In this document: positions 50,017 through 64,000 of the stretch, in pieces
Position numbering within the stretch: position 1 is the first letter of the stretch
How the letters are laid out: every line of letters starts with the position of its first letter
NCBI GenBank assembly: GCA_025526915.1
Contig: JAHLKH010000105.1
Location: 1 to 64,000 of the forward strand
DNA length: 64,000 bases
Origin: Entophlyctis helioformis
Taxonomy: Eukaryota; Chytridiomycota; Chytridiomycetes; Chytridiales; Chytriomycetaceae
Reading direction: 5' to 3'
Notes under the pieces: generated by a model
Told to the model about the DNA's origin: nothing
Database searches by the model: none
Seen by the model: only the letters and a program-made list of their open reading frames with translations
Program-made: the position numbers and the translations under genes

Positions 50017-51210
50017 ATGAACAGCCTGGCAGATGCAGTCGCTTCGCTTGAGCTGGACGACAAGGGGTCTCTGCCGTACGGACGCAGCCACTGGGACGGC
50101 AAGCCAGCAGAGTTGCATGCCATGATTCTCAAGGCAGCTGGCCCTCTCACGCTCTTGGTCAACGGTCTGCTCGGCGACAAGCGCAGCCTCGACGAAGCGA
50201 CAGTCGAAGCGCTGTGGACGGATGTCATCAACATCGACTGGCAAGGCGACCTCGCTCGGCTGCCCAACACTGACTTCTATGTTGGCGGGTTCGAGGAATC
50301 CGAGCGTCCTGCTCTCGACATGCTCTCGCTGCCTGTCTCTCGGTCCATGTTCGACCGCCTCTGCACTCGCTTCCCAAAGCAAGCCACCATCAGCCTCAGC
50401 ATCGACGCTCGTAACAACCAGTACCAAGTCGACATCGATCCAGAGTTCAACTACTTTGAGGCAACTCGCTTCCGACATATCCCCATGCACAACTGCTGGT
50501 TCGACCTTGTCGACTTCTCATACCCGATCGCTCTTGGCTGGATAGCGATCTACTTTGGTCACGCCAGACTCCTGAGCCACCTTGTCGAGCATCACGGCGT
50601 TGATCTCAGCAAGTTCCATCGTCTGAGCGGACGTTTGGCAATGGATATGGCTGCTTCGCATGGCCATCTCGACATTCTTCAGATGCTCCACGATGCAGGC
50701 AACAGGTCGTGCTCGGATGACGCTATGGATTACGCGGCTGCAAGAGGGCATCTCGAGGTCGTCAAGTGGCTGCATGCCAACCGGACGGAAGGATGCACTA
50801 CCCATGCGATAGATCATGCAGCTAGAAATGGTCATCTCGATGTTGTTATCTGGCTTCACGAGAATCGGACGAAAGGATGCACGACAAGGGCGATGGACTG
50901 GGCAGCATGTGAAGGCCATCTCGACGTTGTAATGTGGCTTCACGTGAACCGGACGGAAGGATGCACGTCAAGGGCGATGGATGATGCAGCCAGGAATGGA
51001 CATCTCGAGGTCGTGCAGTCCCTTCTCGCGTACGGATATTCGGTCACGTTTGATGCTCTCCGTGAGGCGAAGGATGAAGCGATCATTGATACTCTTGTGG
51101 ACAGTATGACTCTTGAGCGTACAAAGCAGATGCTGGAGGAGGCAAGGGCTGAATATCGACGTACGCTTACTGCTCGTCTCGAGCGCGCACTTGCAGACAA
51201 GCAGGCATGA
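50017..51210 (+). CDS. Ankyrin-repeat protein with F-box-like N-terminus (tandem copy 1)
   Basis: 397 residues from MNSLADAVASLELDD. This ATG was chosen because the tandem paralog begins at the same point; the frame is, however, open upstream to 49696 and includes the orphan exon sequence, so a longer fused protein is possible. The N-terminal ELHAMILKAAGPLTLLVNGL, then VEALWTDVINIDW, resembles an F-box-like helix set (inference). The middle (LSLPVSRSMFDRLCTRFP, CWFDLVDFSYPIALGW) is shared with copy 2. Ankyrin repeats lie at about 209-340: GHLDILQMLHDAG, GHLEVVKWLHANRTEGC, GHLDVVIWLHENRTKGC, GHLDVVMWLHVNRTEGC, GHLEVVQSLLAYG. It may act as a substrate adaptor. AATAAA lies 10 bp after the stop. 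Confidence 0.85.
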   Translation: MNSLADAVASLELDDKGSLPYGRSHWDGKPAELHAMILKAAGPLTLLVNGLLGDKRSLDEATVEALWTDVINIDWQGDLARLPNTDFYVGGFEESERPALDMLSLPVSRSMFDRLCTRFPKQATISLSIDARNNQYQVDIDPEFNYFEATRFRHIPMHNCWFDLVDFSYPIALGWIAIYFGHARLLSHLVEHHGVDLSKFHRLSGRLAMDMAASHGHLDILQMLHDAGNRSCSDDAMDYAAARGHLEVVKWLHANRTEGCTTHAIDHAARNGHLDVVIWLHENRTKGCTTRAMDWAACEGHLDVVMWLHVNRTEGCTSRAMDDAARNGHLEVVQSLLAYGYSVTFDALREAKDEAIIDTLVDSMTLERTKQMLEEARAEYRRTLTARLERALADKQA

Positions 51211-51220
51211 TCAGCCTGCC

Positions 51221-51226
51221 AATAAA
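51221..51226 (+). terminator. AATAAA polyadenylation signal, ankyrin copy 1
   Basis: Ten bases after the stop, in GCCAATAAAGCG; conserved at the same position in copy 2. Confidence 0.6.
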
Positions 51227-51538
51227 GCGTGCCACTCTTGAACGCAGATGCGATGCTGCGTGTCGTTGTTGCTCAGACAACACGGCAGCTGATGCACAGC
51301 AAGGGATCGCCATCAGTGCATGTGGCTGCAGCCTTGTCGTCGTGTTGCTGCACTCGCATCACAGTCTGCCATTGCAGCGCATCAGCCATCCAGCCGCATG
51401 CCATTGCAGTCGTTGCTGGCCACACTGCCTGCCTCGTCATCTGTGCCATCTGTGCCAGCCATGCTGCGCTGCGTGTCCAAAGCAGCATTGTGGCTGTGAC
51501 ACGCTTGCCTGCCAACCACAAAACACTGCTCGAAGGCA

Positions 51539-52570
51539 ATGGACACCCTGGCAGATACAGTCGCTTCGCTTGAGCTGGACGACAACGAGTCTCTGCCGTA
51601 CGGCGGCAGCCACTGGGACCGCAAGCCAGCAGAGTTGCACGCCATGATACTCAAGGCAGCTGGCCCCCTCACGCTCTTGGTCAACGGTCTTCTGCGCAAC
51701 AACAGACGCCTTGACAGAGCGACCGTTGAAGCGCTGTGGACAGATGCCATCAGCACCGACTGGCAAGGCGACCTGCGCCAGCTGCCCAATATCTACCTCC
51801 GAGCTGGCGAAGTCAAGGAATACGAGCGTCCTGCTCTCGACATGCTCTCGCTGTCAGTCTCTCGGTCCATGTTCGACCGCCTGTGCGCTCGCTTTCCAGA
51901 TCCAACGCCTTACGACGACTTTGACGCACAGCACAATCAGTATCAAGCACACAGAAGTCCATTGGTAAAGACAATCCCCTTCAAGACGACTTGCCTCCGT
52001 CACATTCCCATGCGCAACTGCTGGTTCGATCTCGTCGACTTCTCGTACCCGATCGCTCTTGGCTGGTGGTCGATCAAGTTTGGCCACACGGGACTCCTGA
52101 GCCACCTCGCTGAGCATCATGGCGTTGATCTCGGCAAGTTCCAGCGTTGTATGGGATTGATGTCAATGGATCTGGCTGCAGAGCACGGCCATCTCGATGT
52201 TGTGCAGATGCTACACAAGGCAGGAAACACATCGTGCTCAGATGAAGCCATGGGCTTGGCTGCTGGCAATGGGCATCTCGATTTGGTAAAGTGGCTGCAT
52301 GCCAACAGGACGGAAGGATGCACGACGCTGGCGATAGATTGGGCGGCAGAGAAGGGCCACCTCGAAATCGTGCAGTTCCTTCTCGCATGCGGATATGAGT
52401 TCACGTTTGATGCTCTCTGTGATGCAGAGGATGATGCGATCGTCGATGTGCTGCTGGACAGCATGACTCTTGCGCGTGCGATGGAGATGTTGGAGATGGC
52501 AAGGAGCCATGGCAGGTTTTCATACCTCGTCGAGCGTCTCGAGCTTGCGGTTGCAGCCAAGCAGGCGTGA
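51539..52570 (+). CDS. Ankyrin-repeat protein with F-box-like N-terminus (tandem copy 2)
   Basis: 343 residues, MDTLADTVASLELDDNES. Clear paralog of copy 1 (offset 1522 bp), sharing ELHAMILKAAGPLTLLVNGL, RPALDMLSLSVSRSMFDRLC, CWFDLVDFSYPIALGW and MTLARAMEMLEMA at the end. It has three ankyrin units (GHLDVVQMLHKAG, GHLDLVKWLHANRTEGC, GHLEIVQFLLACG) against five in copy 1, so two internal repeats were gained or lost. Its 5' flank also matches copy 1 for about 130 bp (51400-51538 against 49880-50016), including CATCTGTGCCAGCCATGCTG. The right inverted arm begins about 150 bp after its stop. Confidence 0.87.
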   Translation: MDTLADTVASLELDDNESLPYGGSHWDRKPAELHAMILKAAGPLTLLVNGLLRNNRRLDRATVEALWTDAISTDWQGDLRQLPNIYLRAGEVKEYERPALDMLSLSVSRSMFDRLCARFPDPTPYDDFDAQHNQYQAHRSPLVKTIPFKTTCLRHIPMRNCWFDLVDFSYPIALGWWSIKFGHTGLLSHLAEHHGVDLGKFQRCMGLMSMDLAAEHGHLDVVQMLHKAGNTSCSDEAMGLAAGNGHLDLVKWLHANRTEGCTTLAIDWAAEKGHLEIVQFLLACGYEFTFDALCDAEDDAIVDVLLDSMTLARAMEMLEMARSHGRFSYLVERLELAVAAKQA

Positions 52571-52580
52571 TCAGCCTGCC

Positions 52581-52586
52581 AATAAA
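52581..52586 (+). terminator. AATAAA polyadenylation signal, ankyrin copy 2
   Basis: Same context and same 10-bp distance from the stop as in copy 1. Confidence 0.6.
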
Positions 52587-52726
52587 GCGCGCCACTCTTG
52601 AACGCACATGCGACGCTGCGTGTCTTTCTTGCTCAAACAACACGATTGCTGATGTACAGCAAGGGATCGCTATCAGTCCATGCAGTTGCAGCCTTGTCGT
52701 CGTGTTGCTGCACTCGCATCACAGCG

Positions 52727-54450
52727 GGCGAGTCAGTGTGATGATCGCAGCATTGCAGCACGAGTACGGCATGGCAACTCACCCAATGTGCATCTGGAAG
52801 CGCTTGTTGGGATCAAACGCCTCACTGAATCCAAAATCAATGAGGCGGATCTGGTCGTTCTTGTCCACCATGAAGTTGTCCGCCTTGATGTCCAGGTGGA
52901 CAACGTTGCTCTGTTTGAGATGGATGCCAAGTGGCGTGCTGTCAGTTTCAGCCAGCAGATACAATCACAGTCGCATGCAAGTGCCGTGATACCTTGTGGC
53001 AGTATGCCACGGCAGACGCCATCTGCTGGCAGTGCTTGCGGCATGTCACGCCGTCAAGGAGGCGGCCGTCCTCTGCCAGCGCCTTGAGGACCTGGAACAG
53101 CGATCCGCGCGGCAGGTACTCCATCGTGATGAAGACATGGCCGGCGGTCTCGGCCACATCGGCGACTTGCACAATGTTTGGGTGGTGGAGAAGCTGCGTG
53201 AACAGCATCTCCACCTCGCGGTCGCGCTGGCTGTACGCGTCTGCCTCGTCGTCGCCTGTCTTGACTTTGGCAATGACCTTGGTTGCAAACTGTCGCCATG
53301 ACACCACGAGTGAGCCGTGACATTCAACCTCATGACAATGAACAAACACACCATGAACATACAGGCAGACCCGTGCGCTTGTCTTGGATCAAACGCACAT
53401 GACCGCATGCTCCTTTGCCGACGTTGCTGCCCACAATGCAGTCTTGCAGCCGCCATGGGACAAGTGCCGAGTCCTCGTGCGCAGATGGCGATCCCGATAC
53501 GCTTGTCGATGGCGTGCCTGGAAGCTCGGTGCATCCACTTGCACCGTATGCATCCAAGAGCGACTGCGACCGGTGAGTCGTGGCGAGTGGCGGGAATGGC
53601 AACGTCCCAGCAGCACGACGGACAGCGACCTGGCGATCCGTCAGAGTCACGCCGTTGTCAACAAGCGGCTCGTCCATGAACTGCTTGCATGCACAATGTG
53701 AGCCATGCGCGCCATCCACAGACACAGACATCTGCATGCGATGAACTCACGTGGAAGCCGTGCGTCTGGCGTGTGTACTCGTCAAACGCCTTGACCATCG
53801 TCTGGACGATCCCGCGAATCTCCTCGGGGTTCATCAGCTCAGGGTCCTTCACAAGCCGAGTGTACTCGGCGCTGTGGATGGGACCAGCACGAGCGAGACG
53901 GGCCTTGTGCGCAGCGTATGCGGCCGCGTTTGTTCTGAAGGCAGCCATGACACCGAACATGGCGTCGCTGATCTTGTGGATGGGCGATGCCAGGCTGGAG
54001 AGTTTTGACGGGGCAGCCACCGCATTGGACGCGGTTGGGACGGACGGGGCGGATGCGACTGCTGCTGTTTGGGGCGATACGCGGTGTGACGGCAGCCACG
54101 GGCTGTGCTGCGTTGTGAGCTGCCGCGGGAGGACAGATAGATGCGGTCAGTCGGTCGGTGCCATGAGACGGCTCTCCGACAGCCTTGGTTTCGGCAGGGG
54201 AGACGGCGTCGCCACAGAGCGAGACACGCGTCTGCTCGGGCTGAGGGTCAATCGGCGACGCGTCGGCGATGCTGCGGCGCTTGAGGTTACGGCCGACGAT
54301 TGACTTGAGCGAGCTGATGCCGCTTGCCCACGACGGCCGCTTTCGCGAGTTGGTTGTTTGCTTGGCTGGCAGCCGTGCGGACGGCTTGTGTGATAATCGT
54401 GCAGCCGCGCCATTGGGCTGAGGGGCGATGCTGTTTTGCGGCTGTCTCAT
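52727..54450 (-). pseudogene. Truncated kinase copy lacking activation segment, UBA and KA1
   Basis: Mirror of the left kinase 5' part: exons 54450-53751, 53683-53363, 53289-52993 and 52910-52783. The breakpoint falls in the following intron, so everything from TPEYMSPE onward is missing. The glycine loop, lysine, HLDIKADN and DFG are present, but without the rest of the C-lobe it cannot be an active kinase. It carries the same frame change near the N-terminus as the left copy (mirror position about 54058). Confidence 0.88.
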
Positions 54451-54752
54451 TGCGTGCTGATTGTGCGAGTGGAAGTGGGGCACGGTGCGCCTGTGGAGCG
54501 AGAGTGGCTGGATCGGCGATGTTTGGCGAGATCGGATGTGCGAAAGTCGGGAAAGGCGCTCACAATGGATGACGTGATGTGGCTGGCTTTGGCGAGTGAC
54601 GGCTGCAGTCAGCTGCGACTGATCCATCACGATGGACACTGGTTGTCCCTGTGAATGCACGCTGACACTCGGACATTCGCAGACTGGCGTGACTGCAGAT
54701 GCAATGCCGGATTGTTTCTCATGCTGATCGCTCCTCGTTGCTCTGCTGTGCG

Positions 54753-54869
54753 ATGGTTGCAAGTGGGCCTTTGGACTTTACGCAGCCGACGGCCATGGAC
54801 ACGATCAACGACCGCCTGCTCAACATCATGCGTACAGTGAACAGCATTTCATTGAGCGATGTAGCAAAG
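54753..54869 (+). other. Orphan first-exon-like segment (right-arm copy)
   Basis: Same 39-residue segment as 45619-45735: starts MVASGPLDFTQ, ends SDVAK at a GTGAGT donor, then runs into the sulfhydrylase 3' end 20 bp later. Confidence 0.55.
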
Positions 54870-54888
54870 GTGAGTAGGTATCAACAGT

Positions 54889-59722
<4,834 letters not shown>

Positions 59723-59934
59723 ACGCTTGACAACCACTCGATGGCCGTCCAATGCACGTCCAATGAAGCCAGCATCATGCCGGAATGCCGACGAGGCTGC
59801 ACCGCCTCTCGCGTTCAGTCCAACGCTGGTTTCTGGACGCGCTCTTGACGCGACTGGCTTGATTCTTTCACGCACAGACAATCGCACACTCACTCACCAA
59901 CTCGCACACGATCGCATCCCAGATTGCGCTCGGC

Positions 59935-60867
59935 ATGTCAGCTCAGTTGACACTGGACAGACGCGGCATCATGCCCGCCAGTGTCGAGCCACAGCGTATT
60001 GGCGCGCGGTTCCAACGGCCGTGCCTGTATCTCATCTACCGCACAGACACAGGCAAGTGCCTCTTGCTGTCCTCGCCTGTCTCTTGCAGCACACGAACGA
60101 TGCGTCGTGTCCGTCAGCATCTGACTGGAGTGGGCATGGCTGGGCTTGGCTGGACCCGACTGGACTCGACTCGGCTGGACGCTGCCCGACTCGGCTGGCC
60201 AGGCAAATCCCACCGTCGCAAGATGCCGCTTCGGTCCATCAACGACGCGATCAAAGCGCCAGCAGGCACGACCGTCCAGCCCGACGATGTTGTCCAGGAC
60301 CTCCTCATGCGCCACGACACCTATCTCAAGCACTGCAACCCAACGCAGGTGTGCCGAGTGCCTGCCAAGCGCGAATGCCTCTCTGCATGGACACATGGAT
60401 GAGTGGATGCGTGGATGGATCCCTGCCAGACTGCTGACATGCTGACATGCCTGCATGGGCTGCAGGTGCGACGACTTGTGGCCAAGATATGCAGTCATCA
60501 CGGCCTCGCAATAGCCACCGAGGCAAAGCCAGTGGCGACAGTGTCGGCTCCAGCACCAAGCAGTGCGCCGCTGGTATCCGGCTCAATGCTCGGCGCGTTG
60601 CCGCCGCTGGGCAAGATGCTGCCGGGCTGTCGTCGCCTGGCCAGCTGCCTGCTCTCCATCCACCCGTCCGTGATCCACCTCCCCCTCCCACTCAGCAGAC
60701 AGTTCAGCAGACAGGGCAGCAGACAGTCCAGCAGACAAGGCAGCAGACAAGGCAGCAGACAGGGCAGCAGCCAGGGCTTGCAGTGGCAGCCGACGCGGCA
60801 GTCAAGGTGGACGGATCGCTCAACCTCAACAGGCTGGACGACAAAGACCTTGCTGCCATCAAGTCCA
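59935..60867 (+). pseudogene. Truncated CEP19-like copy
   Basis: Contains the counterparts of CEP19 exon 1, the GC-AG intron, exon 2 and most of exon 3 (MSAQLTLDRRGIM; GKSHRRKMPLRSIND; LNLNRLDDKDLAAIKS). It ends at the duplication breakpoint before NMDTVF, losing KKDDP-type residues and the whole acidic extension. One base is missing relative to the left copy near 60630 (CTGCCGGGCTG against CTGCCTGGGCTG), shifting the frame. After that the Gln/Thr repeat region and the LDDKDLAAIKS block are in one frame, unlike the left copy. Almost certainly non-functional. Confidence 0.85.
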
Positions 60868-61138
60868 GACGAAACAGCGTTGTGAAGGAGAGCCGCGATG
60901 GCTGTCGGGCAGCAGGCCCTCAGATCATGCGTGCTGCCCGATGCAGGCCGGCCGTGTTGCGGCGAGAGACGGGAGCATGCTCGCTGGCAACGCAGCGACG
61001 GCACGTGGGAGCGGCGGGATGCCGCACGCGTGGTGGCCACACGCCCGCTTGGCTCAGCGCAACGATGAAACGCACTCAAGTTTCAACGGACAAACTCGCC
61101 AAATTAAAACTTTGTTGGTTGCCTTGCGCCATCACAAC
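60868..61138. other. Junction region between the right arm and the RasGEF gene
   Basis: 271 bp with no gene seen. AAATTAAAAC precedes the RasGEF start by about 35 bp and may be an AT-rich core-promoter element. No target-site duplication or transposon end was recognised at the breakpoint. Confidence 0.5.
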
Positions 61139-64000
61139 ATGCCTGGACGAGACGGGCATCAGCAGCCGCAGCCGCCGCAGCACCTGCAGGTGCCACAACC
61201 CTCTGCACAATCACCAGCGAGTCCCCAGCAACAGCCGCAGCCGCAGCAGCCGCAAGTGCCGGCCCAGCCCGGCGCACAACTACCGCAGCGCCAGACCATC
61301 GACTTTGCGTCGCTCTCGCAGGGCTTTGTGTTTCCCATTCATGTACGTCGCTGCTGCCGCTTGCGCCTTGCTGGAGCTGCGCTGCGTGGTGCACGGCGCT
61401 GATTCCTTATTTTGCCTTAACACGCTGGTGGCTGCCTGCCGAAAACGCTTGGCGGTGCGTTACTGTTCCGCTGCGATTGCCGGCGGACGCAACACCCTCC
61501 ACGCCCCCACGGACATGTGCTGTCCCATTTGGACGGCTTGGCCCGCCTGCCCGCCCATCCCTGCCCGGTGCCTCGGCGCAACACCAGGCCTCCACCACCG
61601 TGCAGCCGGTGATGCTGATGTCTCAGCGGCCGCCGGCGTTTGTTTTCATCAACTTGGTTTCACTTGACCTCCTTGACGCCCAGGCAAGCCAGTCTTAAAA
61701 CACGCCTGCTGCTGACGTGCTGCTGACGTGCTGGCTGGCTGACTGACCGATCGCCGTGCCCATGCCCCGCCACTCCTCGCCATCTTCATCATCGACACCA
61801 CCACCACCACCGGCACTGCTCCGACACACAGAAACGGCGTCTGTGCTCGTTTGGCATCCACCACATCCTCAAGTACTCGTTCAACCGCGACCGCTCGTCG
61901 TTTTCGTTCACGTTCCTGGATGCAGACGGCTTCCAGTCCGACTACCGCTTTGTGTCGCCGGCGTCGATGGACATCTTCCAGACGCTGGGCAACGTCATCT
62001 CGGTCATCATCAAGCTCAAGCAGCGATCTGGCAGTCTGGCCAAGACTGGCCCGGCTCCCTCTGCCACCCTGCCGCCGCTCTCGTCGACATCCGCCTCTGC
62101 CAGCTCGGCCGCCGCTTCCGACGCACACGCACACACGCTGCCAGCAGCCAGACCCGTCAGCCAGCTGCAGCAGCAGGTGCACGCAGACCAACATCTACAG
62201 CAACTACAGCAACTACAGCAGCAGACGGCCACAGAGCAGGTCGCCATCCCGCCGCGCAGATCGTCTGTTGCAGCCCCTGCTGTGCAGCCCCGCCCGGTGT
62301 CGTCCCTGCAGCGTTCACGGCCGTCGTCGATGGTGTCGACGGGCACTCCGGCACCGGCCGAGCAGGAGCAGCAACTGCACGCTGCCGACGCCGACCCGCC
62401 CAAGCTGGCTGCTCGCCTGTCGCTGGTCGAGGCCCTTTCGGCCCTGTCGCCGCAGGCGGACGAGCCGTCACCCGAGGACGACCGCAACGAGCCTGCGCAC
62501 GACGAACCGCTCCACCGCCGCCGCTGGTTTGTGCGCCGCTCCCGCTCCGGCATGACCAAGCCGTCTGCGCCGGGATTCCGCCACCTGATGGGCGCCACCG
62601 GACCGGTCGTGGTTGCCTCGGGCGATGCTGAAACAGACGCCGATGCGCGTGGCGCCAACAGCGGCAGCACGAGCGACACCAACGACAACGACTCTGGCGC
62701 GCTGGCCCGCATGCGCAAGGCGCCCATGTACCTCGCAGCGTCGGCGTCCATGGGCCACATTGCTGCTGCGCACAACGGCGGCGACGACGGCGGCAGCGGC
62801 AGCGATCTCGCCCACCGCATGGTGTTCTCGTCCATGTCCACCGACGACCTGACGTCCACCACCAACGACGACCTGTCGTCGGCGTCGTCGTCGACGTCGT
62901 CGCTGCACTTGTCGTCTGCCGAGCCGCACGACCTTGGCACGGACCACGATCTGCACCACAGCGCCGTGCTGCCGGCCTCGCCCGCCCGCTCGTTTGAATC
63001 GGACGCCTCTGCCGTCCACACCGGTGCCACCGCTGCCTCCGATTCCGTGGCTGGCGCTGACGCCAAGCCTTTCACGCAAGCGCCGTCGCCGTCGGCTGGA
63101 TCTGGTGCAACCGCCACCACGCCGACGACGGTCACGGCCTCGGCACCATCCTTGTCTCGCCCTGCCGCTGCCCCAAAGCAGTCAATGCAGTCTCGGGCCT
63201 CGTCCATGGCACCATCGAGCCCGCTGCTGTCGTTTACGCAGCAGCGTGCAGTGCCAAAGCCAGCCAAGTCAAAGCAGCAGCCATGGAAGCAAGCACGCAA
63301 CAAGTTCAAGCTGTCGTCCAAGCAGGACAAGCAGGCGTCACAGCCGGCTCCCTCTGATGCATTGACTGTCGGTGCAGCGAACCCAATCCGCGTCTTTGAC
63401 CACAACGACCGCGAGGTGCTCGTGCAGACTCCCTTCGAGGGCCAGATGCGTGTGCTTGCCGGCACGCTCGAAGTTCTGGTCGACTGTGTTTACCGCGAGC
63501 CGCTCTCCTCATTCTCGGACACGTTTCTGCTCACATTCCGGCTGTTTGCAACGCCTGCCGACGTCCTCGAGCTGCTCATCAACCGGTACTGCCAGCTGTC
63601 GTCGGATCCGTCCGACGTGCACTTTTTCGCAGACATGCCCACGCAGCTGCCGGTCGTGCTCATGCACCGCATCGCCTCGTTCGTCAAGACATGGGCAACA
63701 CAGCACTACTATGACTTTGCTGCCGCGCCGATGCCCGAGATGCTCGCGCGCTTCATCGAGATCATCGCTGCAAACAACGGCACTGCGTATGCGGAGAGTC
63801 TGTCGTCTGCCATTGACGCGGCATGCACGTCCAACTCCATCGAGTCTGATGCCGCCGCCGCCCATGACGCCCTGGATGTGTCCACGCAGTCTACATCGAT
63901 CTCGGACAGCATGGACATTGTGGAGCTGCGCCAGTCCATCCGCTCCAACTTTGACATTATGCACATCTCCACGCGCGCTCTCGCACGCCAGATCACGCTG
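61139..64000 (+). CDS. Ras guanine-nucleotide exchange factor, 5' part (runs off window)
   Basis: Activates Ras-type GTPases by GDP release. Exon 1 61139-61342 (MPGRDGHQQPQPPQHLQ, Gln/Pro-rich, ending FASLSQGFVFPIH). A second short exon lies somewhere within about 61590-61655 (TTVQPVMLMSQRPPAFVFIN; boundaries uncertain). The large exon from 61832 is open to the window end. It begins KRRLCSFGIHHILKYSFN, then DRSSFSFTFLDADGFQSDYR, a PH-like strand pattern. A long Ser/Ala/Gln-rich region follows. The RasGEF N-terminal module is at about 63440-63750: RVLAGTLEVLVDCVYREPLS, DTFLLTFRLFATPADVLELL, MHRIASFVKTWATQHYYDF. The final ALARQITL is the expected entry to the CDC25 catalytic domain, which lies beyond 64000. 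Its relatives include SOS/CDC25 and RapGEF types; which GTPase it serves is unknown. Confidence 0.83.

Larger units (their letters stand above)
49880..52725 (+). repeat. Two tandem ankyrin gene units with conserved flanks
   Basis: Unit 1 runs from about 49880 to 51363 and unit 2 from about 51400 to 52725. Similarity covers the 5' flank, the coding region and about 150 bp of 3' flank, ending GTTGCTGCACTCGCATCACAG in both. Unit 2's 3' flank stops exactly where the inverted arm begins. Confidence 0.85.
47762..52726. other. Unique spacer between the inverted arms
   Basis: 4.96 kb with no inverted partner. It holds the 3' half of the left kinase, a short orphan exon, a third diverged copy of a segment from the arms, and two tandem ankyrin genes. 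Confidence 0.9.

Noticed and set aside
61942..63465. 507-residue minus-strand frame
   Set aside because: Antisense to the Ser/Ala-rich RasGEF exon; no domain and no start context.

Overview
The window is eukaryotic nuclear DNA: GC-rich, gene-dense, with many short GT-AG introns (about 50-120 nt, a few GC-AG), no operons and no Shine-Dalgarno logic. The gene set points to a fungus: a velvet-domain regulator, fungal-type Mediator MED13, O-acetylhomoserine sulfhydrylase, a DBP6/DDX51-type DEAD-box helicase and a Snf1/MARK-like kinase with KA1. A CEP19-like centriole/cilium protein and an expanded-looking ankyrin family suggest a zoosporic (chytrid-like) lineage. That placement is inference; no species marker is present.

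Layout. 1-4230: 3' part of a non-LTR retrotransposon (endonuclease plus reverse transcriptase). 5313-11199: MED13. 11367-12647: secreted G/N/K-rich protein. 12754-15166 (-): tyrosyl-DNA phosphodiesterase with an N-terminal RanBP2 zinc finger. 15299-19317 (-): velvet protein with poly-Ala and poly-Gln. 19388-19423: four CACGTG boxes exactly 10 bp apart in the divergent promoter shared with an unrecognised gene (19497-21107). 21421-22743: tetraspanin. 23059-27228 (-): FGAM synthase. 27669-28725: ERCC1/RAD10. 28838-30248 (-): peroxisomal enoyl-CoA isomerase ending in SKL. 30649-33606: NAD kinase. 33739-36283: SH3 protein. 36394-37539: membrane-anchored short-chain dehydrogenase. 37734-40533 (-): CEP19-like protein.

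39603-60867 is the most unusual region: a large inverted duplication. An 8.16-kb segment (part of CEP19, DEAD-box helicase, O-acetylhomoserine sulfhydrylase, 5' part of a kinase) is repeated in reverse orientation at 52727-60867, around a 4.96-kb unique spacer. The spacer holds the rest of the left kinase and two tandem ankyrin-repeat genes. Paired positions sum to 100488 in the inner arms. The left arm is the parental copy, because its two edge genes continue past the breakpoints while the right copies are cut off. By translation comparison the inner ~5.5 kb of the arms looks identical and the outer ~2.6 kb has diverged. 61139-64000: 5' part of a Ras guanine-nucleotide exchange factor running off the window.

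Several conserved genes carry apparent single-base frame changes (TDP1, FGAM synthase, velvet, CEP19, kinase). Most behave like one missing base, so uncorrected assembly errors are the simplest explanation, but pseudogenisation or unrecognised introns cannot be excluded from sequence alone. I saw no tRNA, rRNA or CRISPR array.
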